Of a stretch of DNA of 7,788 nucleotides, positions 1-5,274 are shown piece after piece. The notes beneath the pieces were generated by a model. The model worked only from the letters and a program-made list of their open reading frames with translations, was not told the origin of the DNA and searched no databases. Origin of the DNA: Segetibacter sp. GTDB lineage: Bacteria; Bacteroidota; Bacteroidia; Chitinophagales; Chitinophagaceae. Positions within the stretch are counted from its first letter, which is position 1, and every line of letters starts with the position of its first letter. Position numbers and translations under genes: made by a program. The DNA is taken from contig JASLBT010000180.1 of assembly GCA_030146445.1 (NCBI GenBank), positions 1-7,788 of the forward strand, written 5' to 3'.

Positions 1-133
1 GCCGGATGGGGCTGAGCGTGCAGCAAAACTAAAAATCGGGAACGTGGTAACTGCAACCATTCAAAACATTACCAGCAAATTCCTGCAGATCGAAATTGAC
101 GGAGTGAGTTATAAAATTCCTTTACTGGATTAA
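1..133 (+). CDS. C-terminal end of an unidentified protein (5' end outside window)
   Basis: An open frame (codons beginning at base 2) enters from the left edge and stops at TAA 131-133, giving about 43 residues. The tail reads KIGNVVTATIQNITSKFLQI, then a short strand-rich end closing in KIPLLD. The alternating hydrophobic pattern after a Lys/Arg-rich stretch resembles one or two beta-hairpins, as at the end of an OB-fold or S1-like domain. That is a guess from pattern only, and I do not recognise the family. The frame is supported as coding by its protein-like composition and by the intrinsic terminator 64 bp past the stop. Function cannot be assigned without the upstream sequence. Confidence 0.6.
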   Translation, partial: PDGAERAAKLKIGNVVTATIQNITSKFLQIEIDGVSYKIPLLD

Positions 134-196
134 ATACAGCTTTGATGCAGTGACCGCAAAGGCAGTTTCCCTGCATCTCATTGCTGCTTAATAATT

Positions 197-220
197 ACCG
201 GGAGTCTTCCCGGTTTTTTT
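197..220 (+). terminator. Rho-independent terminator
   Basis: A perfect 7-bp stem (ACCGGGA / TCCCGGT) with a four-base GTCT loop is followed directly by a T run (214-220) and further AT-rich sequence. It lies 63 bases beyond the stop of the partial gene at the left edge, so it most likely ends that transcript. Read on the minus strand the hairpin is not followed by a T run, so it is a weaker terminator for the facing D-aminoacylase gene. Confidence 0.9.
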
Positions 221-281
221 ATTATAACACGTCAGGTTCCTTTCACCGGTTCTTAAAATCACCCGGCTCACAGCCCTTGCA

Positions 282-1853
282 TTACCGCGTATGAGCAGGA
301 CCGTAAAGTATTTGTCCTGCACGTGTTCCGTTATGTACGCCATTGTCAACAGTAAGGGCTCCATTTACCAAAACATATTTAAAACCAGTGGAATATTGAT
401 GTGGCTTTTCGAACGTCGAAAGGTCGCTTACCGTTTTGTCGTCGAAGATCACGATGTCTGCAGCATAGCCCTCCTTTAACAGGCCGCGGCCGGTAAGCTT
501 AAATTTTTGTGCAGGCAGTGAGGTCATTCGCCGGATTGCTTCCTCCAGTATAATAACCTGCTCGTCGCGTACATACTTTGCCAGTACCCGTGCGTTAGTA
601 CCATAACCACGTGGGTGAGGAGCACCCTGGTTGAATATGCGAATACTTGCGTCGGAGGCGAACATGTTGAATGGGTACTGCATAATTTCTTTTACATCGT
701 CTTCACTCATGCCATGAAACACCATACCGGCTCCACCATGTTCCATCATTTCAAGGATCGTTTCCGCTTCTTCAATCGCCTTGTGTTTGCGACCCCTGAG
801 CAGGTTTACCGCCTCGATGCTTTTACCGTTGAGCGTTGTATCGTATTTGTGATAAGCCACCATCGCATAACTGAAGTGCTTTAGCCCTCTTTTTTTCAGA
901 CTGTTTAACATTCTGGCCTTTACAGTTTTCCGGATCTCCGGCCTCGACAAGCGCGCGATCAGCGAGTCCTGGCCATCGGCAAGAACCCATTCGGGCAACA
1001 TTGTACTAAGAGAGGTGCTACTTGCCGTATAAGGGTACTGATCAATCGTTACGTCCAGGCCCTCCCTGCGGGCATTCCGAACCATTTCTAAAGTTTGTTT
1101 ACTTCTTCCCCAGTTTTGTTGGCCGCTTACCTTAAAGTGAGATATTTCAACGGGCAGATTGGCCTGGCGGGCTATATTGATCGTCTCTTCAATTGCCTGT
1201 ACAACGCTATCGCCTTCATCGCGCATATGCGAAGCGTACAACCCGTTGTATCTTGCAGCAGCTTTTGCAAGCGCGACTACCTCCGGTGTTTTCGAGTATG
1301 TTCCGGGGATGTAAATGAGCCCGGTCGACAGACCTGAGGCACCATCTTTCATGGCCTGCTCCACCAGCTGGCTCATCTGCGCCAACTCAGTTGGGGTGGG
1401 GTCGCGGTTAGCCGAACCAATAATGGCTTTTCTCACCGTATTGTGACCAATCAATGAGGCGACGTTTACCGACAACTTTAAGCTATCCAGCAAATTAAAA
1501 TACTGTTTTAAGTTTGCCTGTGATGATCCGCAATTACCCGTAACCACCGAGGTGACGCCATCGTATATAAAATTGTTTGCTTCAGGATTTTCTCTTTCGT
1601 CACCCTCAATATGCGTATGCACATCAATAAACCCGGGCGCTACGATTAGCCCGTTTGCGTTGATCACCCTTCTTGCACGAAGGCTATCCAGTTTCCCAAC
1701 GGCAACGACTTTTCCGTTCCGCACTGCAACATCGCCATAGTACCACGAGTTGCCGGTACCGTCGATAATTTTTCCGTTCCTGATCAATAGGTCGGGACCC
1801 TGCCGGCACGAAGCCACGACCGGTATCATAATAAACACCAAAAGCCACCGCAT
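282..1853 (-). CDS. D-aminoacylase / N-acyl-D-amino-acid deacylase family lipoprotein
   Basis: A zinc amidohydrolase expected to hydrolyse N-acyl-D-amino acids to the D-amino acid and a carboxylate. With the ATG at 1851-1853 it has 523 residues. A TTG two codons upstream is in frame but less likely. The N-terminus is a lipoprotein signal: hydrophobic core, then VVASC with the lipidated Cys near residue 16, so the mature enzyme should be membrane-anchored outside the cytoplasm. Family landmarks occur in order: the HTH metal pair in DVHTHIEGD (about 79-81), the Cys of TGNCG (about 108), His of ASHMRDE (about 209), His of EISHFK (about 239), Asp of ASDAS (about 401) and HPRGYGTNARVL (about 413-424). 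In characterised D-aminoacylases the equivalent Cys and two His bind the tight zinc and the Asp is catalytic. All are present, so it should be active. Length is typical of the family plus a signal peptide. Exact substrate is unknown; D-glutamate-specific or other acyl-D-amino-acid relatives are possible. It is divergent from the acetyltransferase gene and its 3' end faces the terminator at 197-220. Confidence 0.9.
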   Translation of the reverse strand: MRWLLVFIMIPVVASCRQGPDLLIRNGKIIDGTGNSWYYGDVAVRNGKVVAVGKLDSLRARRVINANGLIVAPGFIDVHTHIEGDERENPEANNFIYDGVTSVVTGNCGSSQANLKQYFNLLDSLKLSVNVASLIGHNTVRKAIIGSANRDPTPTELAQMSQLVEQAMKDGASGLSTGLIYIPGTYSKTPEVVALAKAAARYNGLYASHMRDEGDSVVQAIEETINIARQANLPVEISHFKVSGQQNWGRSKQTLEMVRNARREGLDVTIDQYPYTASSTSLSTMLPEWVLADGQDSLIARLSRPEIRKTVKARMLNSLKKRGLKHFSYAMVAYHKYDTTLNGKSIEAVNLLRGRKHKAIEEAETILEMMEHGGAGMVFHGMSEDDVKEIMQYPFNMFASDASIRIFNQGAPHPRGYGTNARVLAKYVRDEQVIILEEAIRRMTSLPAQKFKLTGRGLLKEGYAADIVIFDDKTVSDLSTFEKPHQYSTGFKYVLVNGALTVDNGVHNGTRAGQILYGPAHTR

Positions 1854-1914
1854 AAACAAAATTTCCCCAAGTTAATGATTGTGAGATTTCCTGTTTTGTA
1901 TTTTAAATTTGAAT

Positions 1915-2409
1915 ATGCTCGATATCAATAAGGCGGACCCCGCGGCCGACCAGCAGTTAGTCAGACAACTTTTTAAAGAATATGCAGACGGTTTGCAGGA
2001 GGACTTATGTTTCCAGGGGTTTACCAAAGAGCTAAACGACCCCTTTGATAAATATGGACCGCCGTTGGGTTGTATGTTCATTGCCAGGTACAATGGCTTG
2101 CCGGCAGGTTGTATTGCCTTGCAGCCTTTAACTGCACCAGGGGTTTGCGAGATGAAAAGATTGTATGTACGGCCTGAATACCGTTCCCACGGCATCGGCG
2201 ACAAACTGGTTTCCCGCTTACTCGGTTCTGCTGCCGAACTTGGCTACCGTACCATGGTGCTCGATACACTACAACGTTTACAACCCGCGATCCGGCTCTA
2301 TGAACGGCATGGCTTTGTGACAACCTCGCCTTATTATTCAAACCCGCTTCCGGGAGTGGTATATATGCAGAAAGAGATTGCCCACACCGGAGTAGTTAAT
2401 ACTGTATAA
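1915..2409 (+). CDS. GNAT-family N-acetyltransferase
   Basis: A 164-residue single-domain acetyltransferase, predicted to move an acetyl group from acetyl-CoA to an amine; the substrate is unknown. The core is clear: beta-strand 4 and motif A read CEMKRLYVRPEYRSHGIG (about residues 78-95), with RSHGIG matching the pyrophosphate-binding Q/RxxGxG/A loop. This is followed by helix 3, and by LYERHGF (about 128-134), the usual C-terminal GNAT segment carrying the probable general-acid Tyr. The short DLCFQGF segment and GCIALQPL strand are seen in a common, uncharacterised GNAT subgroup. The ATG at 1915 is preferred; an in-frame TTG at 1909 would add two residues. No Shine-Dalgarno site is visible, as is usual in Bacteroidota. 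It converges on purN, and the two genes are probably functionally unrelated. It ends in a short tail, IAHTGVVNTV, that does not look like core domain. Confidence 0.88.
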   Translation: MLDINKADPAADQQLVRQLFKEYADGLQEDLCFQGFTKELNDPFDKYGPPLGCMFIARYNGLPAGCIALQPLTAPGVCEMKRLYVRPEYRSHGIGDKLVSRLLGSAAELGYRTMVLDTLQRLQPAIRLYERHGFVTTSPYYSNPLPGVVYMQKEIAHTGVVNTV

Positions 2410-2494
2410 GGTGCCGTTCTAAAGCTGCTTCGGGTTATACAGGCGAAAGGCTGCCGGATGGAAATGGAAAACACGCTGAAGCTTCTGTGCCGGG

Positions 2495-2567
2495 GCTTTG
2501 GGGCGGATTTGTAATGAACAGCCGGAACCACTGCTTATCGGGAACTACCGGCGGACTGCCCCAAAGC
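2495..2567. repeat. Long inverted repeat with a nested inner inverted repeat
   Basis: The outer arms are GCTTTGGGGC (2495-2504) and GCCCCAAAGC (2558-2567), a perfect 10-bp match. It extends inward to 12 bp on the plus-strand RNA through one G-U pair and a G-C pair. Within the 53-base spacer a second pair, GCCGG (2521-2525) and CCGGC (2548-2552), can form an inner stem. The element sits between the convergent acetyltransferase and purN genes. No T run follows either arm, so it is not a standard intrinsic terminator. It could be a factor-assisted or mRNA-stabilising 3' structure, or the remnant of a small mobile repeat. No flanking target-site duplication was apparent. Confidence 0.6.
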
Positions 2568-2650
2568 ATATCATCATATGTCTAAACGAAAAGTTTGCAG
2601 GAGTTTACAGCATCGATATCGTCAGGTAAGTCACTGAGCTGGTTACAAGG

Positions 2651-3313
2651 TTAAGGTAGGTTGTGCTGTAAGCTTGCTGTTACTACTTTTTCGATAACGT
2701 CCGGGTAGTGGAGATGCTCAAGTGCATGTATCCTGGTGGCGAGGGTGGCTGGTGTATCCAGATTATCAACGCTGCAACGAGCCTGGAAGATGATGTCTCC
2801 TGAATCGTAATGTTCGTCAACATAGTGGATCGTGATCCCGCTTTCTTTGTCACCAGCGGCCAAAACACTCGCATGTACATGCTCACCATACATGCCTTTA
2901 CCCCCATACAGCGGCAGCAGCGCCGGGTGAATGTTTATTATTTTGCGAGGATAAGCCGTTATCAGCGATGCTGGTATCTTCCACAAAAAACCTGCGAGTA
3001 CAATAAAGTTTATACCGAGGCCTGTCAATTCATCGGTGTAGCCATTACCCCTGAAAAAGGTTTCTTTCTCCAACATAAGTACCGGGACCTGATTTGATTC
3101 GGCTATATGAATGACACCTGCGCCGGGCTTATTACAGGCAACTACCGCTACGCGGATTGTTGCGTGACCGCGAAAGTAAGCAATGATCTTTGCAGCATTG
3201 CTTCCTGCACCGGAGGCAAAAACAGCAAGGCGGGAAATCCCTGCGTCTTCAGCAGGTGCCGACGGCTTTGAACGCTCGTTTGCCGATACCGTGCTTCCGG
3301 CATCTTCAATCAT
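2651..3313 (-). CDS. purN: Phosphoribosylglycinamide formyltransferase (GART)
   Basis: Third step of de novo purine synthesis in the cytoplasm: transfers the formyl group of 10-formyltetrahydrofolate to 5'-phosphoribosylglycinamide (GAR), giving FGAR. The 220-residue product has the expected fold order. The phosphate loop ASGAGSNAAKII is at about 33-44. The folate and catalytic core IINIHPALLPLYGGKGMYGE is at about 125-144, with catalytic Asn127 and His129. The HYVDEHYDSGDIIFQ segment (about 163-177) carries the catalytic Asp170. All three residues of the known N-H-D triad are therefore present. The ATG at 3311-3313 is the only good start. It gives about 28 residues before the first beta-strand (RLAVFASG), where PurN normally begins within a few residues of the start; this extension is hydrophilic and rich in Ser, Ala and Glu. 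The gene stands alone on its strand here, unlike the pur operons of many bacteria. The leader just upstream of the ATG is A-rich rather than carrying a Shine-Dalgarno site. Confidence 0.94.
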   Translation of the reverse strand: MIEDAGSTVSANERSKPSAPAEDAGISRLAVFASGAGSNAAKIIAYFRGHATIRVAVVACNKPGAGVIHIAESNQVPVLMLEKETFFRGNGYTDELTGLGINFIVLAGFLWKIPASLITAYPRKIINIHPALLPLYGGKGMYGEHVHASVLAAGDKESGITIHYVDEHYDSGDIIFQARCSVDNLDTPATLATRIHALEHLHYPDVIEKVVTASLQHNLP

Positions 3314-3901
3314 AGTAAGCTGTTTTTAGTCATTACCAAAGGTTCCGGATTTGTGCAATGATAAAGCGTGTTTTCTTTACGGCCACGATTTTCAACGAAG
3401 AAAAGTTCAGCATGGTTGTTTAGTCTGCCGCTGCGGAACCCTAAATAACTTGCAGGGGTTGATGACTGCTGGCTCATGAGAATGTTTTTTCAGCCATTCC
3501 GATCAGTTGTTTGCACATCGAAAACCCTGTTGAAAGGCCTGGCCGGGTGATGCTGATCAGCGGGTTTACAGTAGCTCAAACAGCAGCTGCCAAACTGAGA
3601 AGAACAATGTTGGTGTTAACGTGTGTAAACAGTTGTACAGTACACTTCAGCGTGCGTTTGATGCGGTTTTTGCAACCCCGCGCAGAGCGCGAAAATGAAC
3701 AAAAATTTAACACGTATAAAGAACAATTTTGACTTACAAAAAAATGACAATCTAAAAATGTTTCACACCAAAATCGGCTCAAACTCAAGCCAGACAAGGG
3801 AAAATTTTTTTTTTGTATGTTGATAATATGTGCAGTTCCTGCGCTATTTTTGCCACGCACTTTAGGAAATTTTTCCATTCAAAGCACAATCTTTTGTGTA
3901 T
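3314..3901. other. Intergenic region of about 590 bp, no convincing gene
   Basis: This lies between the divergent purN and actA genes. Open frames occur on both strands, for example about 70 codons at 3511-3732 on the plus strand (from a TTG) and about 100 codons at 3576-3878 on the minus strand. Neither has protein-like composition, a recognisable motif or a sensible start. I see no tRNA, rRNA or riboswitch. The right third (from about 3700) is strongly AT-rich and holds a T10 run (3805-3814) and the promoter for actA. Small symmetric sequences are present: a perfect palindrome GCTGATCAGC (3552-3561), and GGAAA/TTTCC arms (3865-3876) inside the probable actA leader. These could be regulator sites, but nothing proves it. 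No clear promoter for purN could be picked out on the minus strand. Confidence 0.6.
3820..3852 (+). promoter_or_regulatory. Bacteroidota-type promoter for the act operon
   Basis: TATTTTTG at 3845-3852 fits the Bacteroidota -7 consensus TAnnTTTG exactly. A TTG at 3820-3822 lies 22 bases upstream of it, at a spacing allowed for the -33 element. This predicts a transcript start near 3858 and a leader of about 40-45 bases before the actA ATG at 3902. The AT-rich block and T10 run immediately upstream could act as an UP-like element. The match is by eye only; such short consensus hits also arise by chance in AT-rich DNA. Confidence 0.55.
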
Positions 3902-5173
3902 ATGATCCATCATCGCCGAATTGCCAATACCCTTGTACTTAGTTTAATTTTATTCTTTACTGTAGCTGTTAGAACGAATGTGATTGCCCAGAATGGTCAG
4001 TCATTATTTAACGCAAACTGTGCTTCCTGCCATAATCCTCACCGGGATCTTACAGGTCCGGCACTGTATAAAGTTGAGGAACGTTGGCCTGATAAAAAGA
4101 AACTATATGCATGGATACGCAACAACCAGGAAGTATTAAGGTCCGGCGATGAATATGCAAATGCCCTTTATCTTAAGTGGAACAAGGTTGCGATGAACCT
4201 GTTCCCACAACTTACCGATCCCGAGATTGATGCCATTCTAGCTTATGTAAACAGTGTTCCTGATCCTAAAGCTGCTGCGGCAGCTGCTGCGGCCCAGGGT
4301 GGCGGTGGCGAGGGAGGCGGAGGCGGCGACAATACCCTGCTCTTTGGTATCCTTACACTGATACTTGCAGTGGTTGCGATGATCCTGCTGCAGGTGAATG
4401 CAAACCTGAAAAAGCTATCGGATGAAAGAGAAGGTGTACCGGCACTGGAGCCTATCCCATTCTGGCGAAACCGGGCTTACATTGCCATGATAGCTATTGC
4501 ATTCTTCTGCATTGGTGGTTACTTCACGGTGAAGGGTGCAATCGGTCTGGGACGAAACAAAAACTATCAGCCCGAGCAGCCCATCTACTACTCTCACAAG
4601 GTGCATGTGGGCGTTAACCAGATCAGCTGTCTTTATTGTCATACCGGTGCCCAGGAGAGCAAACACGCCAATATTCCATCGCTGAACGTTTGTATGAACT
4701 GCCACATGGCGATAAACGAATACACCGGTTCAGAAAAAATATACAAAGAAAATAACGTAGAGGTAAATGGTACCGCTGAGATACAAAAGCTGTACGAGTA
4801 TGCCGGCTACGATCCGTCTGTGAGTAAAATATGGGACCCAACAAAGGCGAAACCTGTTGAATGGATACAGATTCACAACCTTCCCGACCACGTTTATTTC
4901 AATCACTCTCAACACGTAAAAGCCGGCCAGGTAGCTTGTCAGACCTGCCACGGCGAGATCCAGAAGATGGATGAAGTTTACCAGTTCAGCGACCTAAGCA
5001 TGGGCTGGTGTATCAATTGCCATCGCGAAAGTAAAGTTCAGTTTAAAGAGAACGGTTTCTACAGCATTTACCAGAGATTTCAACACGACCTGAATAGCGG
5101 TGTAATGGACAGTACCAAAGGTGTGACTGTTGAACAGATCGGGGGAACAGAATGTATGAAGTGCCACTATTGA
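3902..5173 (+). CDS. actA: Alternative complex III subunit ActA, fused to an N-terminal monoheme cytochrome c domain
   Basis: Multiheme c-type cytochrome of alternative complex III, which passes electrons from menaquinol towards a cytochrome c or terminal oxidase. The ATG at 3902 gives 423 residues (an in-frame GTG lies two codons upstream). Order of parts: signal peptide (about 1-29, cut near NVIA/Q); monoheme domain with CASCH (40-44) and a plausible distal Met near 98 in AMNLFPQLTDPE; an Ala-then-Gly linker (about 124-143); membrane helix 1 (about 146-165); a short charged cytoplasmic loop; membrane helix 2 (about 192-211); then a periplasmic pentaheme domain with CLYCH (243-247), CMNCH (264-268), CQTCH (346-350), CINCH (370-374) and CMKCH (418-422). 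The protein ends one residue after the last heme motif. Six hemes are thus expected. In the well-studied Rhodothermus complex ActA is pentaheme and a separate subunit (ActE) is monoheme, so the extra domain is a fusion. It is followed 101 bp later by actB, very probably in the same operon. Confidence 0.93.
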   Translation: MIHHRRIANTLVLSLILFFTVAVRTNVIAQNGQSLFNANCASCHNPHRDLTGPALYKVEERWPDKKKLYAWIRNNQEVLRSGDEYANALYLKWNKVAMNLFPQLTDPEIDAILAYVNSVPDPKAAAAAAAAQGGGGEGGGGGDNTLLFGILTLILAVVAMILLQVNANLKKLSDEREGVPALEPIPFWRNRAYIAMIAIAFFCIGGYFTVKGAIGLGRNKNYQPEQPIYYSHKVHVGVNQISCLYCHTGAQESKHANIPSLNVCMNCHMAINEYTGSEKIYKENNVEVNGTAEIQKLYEYAGYDPSVSKIWDPTKAKPVEWIQIHNLPDHVYFNHSQHVKAGQVACQTCHGEIQKMDEVYQFSDLSMGWCINCHRESKVQFKENGFYSIYQRFQHDLNSGVMDSTKGVTVEQIGGTECMKCHY

Positions 5174-5240
5174 TATTGCCTCTTATACTTTTCAAGAATA
5201 GGCTGAGTTCTTAGATCTCTTACAACAATCAACGCATGTA

Positions 5241-5265
5241 TTTAAAGCCCATCGGTTGGGTTAAA
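5241..5265 (+). other. Bulged hairpin just upstream of the actB start
   Basis: CCCA (5248-5251) pairs with TGGG (5257-5260) around a five-base loop. After a two-base bulge, TTTAA (5241-5245) pairs with TTAAA (5261-5265). The structure ends ten bases before the actB ATG and has no T run after it, so it is not a terminator. It might influence translation or mRNA processing between actA and actB, but with nine pairs, mostly A-U on the outside, it is weak and could be chance. Confidence 0.3.
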
Positions 5266-5274
5266 AGATAAATT

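Noticed and set aside
615..1740. Several plus-strand open frames of 60-90 codons within 282-1853
   Set aside because: They are antisense shadows of the D-aminoacylase gene, whose motifs on the minus strand are unmistakable.
1904..1911. TAAATTTG, an exact match to the Bacteroidota -7 consensus, just before the acetyltransferase gene
   Set aside because: It ends four bases before the ATG at 1915, so transcription would start at or inside the start codon. A TTG at 1879-1881 has allowable spacing, but without evidence for a leaderless transcript this is more likely coincidence.
2578..2637. Short basic reading frame (19 residues, starting MSKRKVCRSL) between the convergent genes
   Set aside because: It is too short to judge, has no upstream signal, and sits just after the inverted repeat; frames of this size are expected by chance.
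3437..3460. AACCC / GGGTT inverted repeat in the purN-actA gap
   Set aside because: Five base pairs with a 14-base loop and no T run is too weak to call a terminator or operator.
3511..3732. Plus-strand open frame of about 73 codons in the purN-actA gap
   Set aside because: It begins at a TTG, has no recognisable motif and has non-protein-like composition. It is probably chance.
3576..3878. Minus-strand open frame of about 100 codons upstream of actA
   Set aside because: The translation is rich in Cys, Phe, Ser and Asn with no domain pattern, overlaps the actA promoter and the T10 tract, and looks like read-through of AT-rich non-coding DNA.
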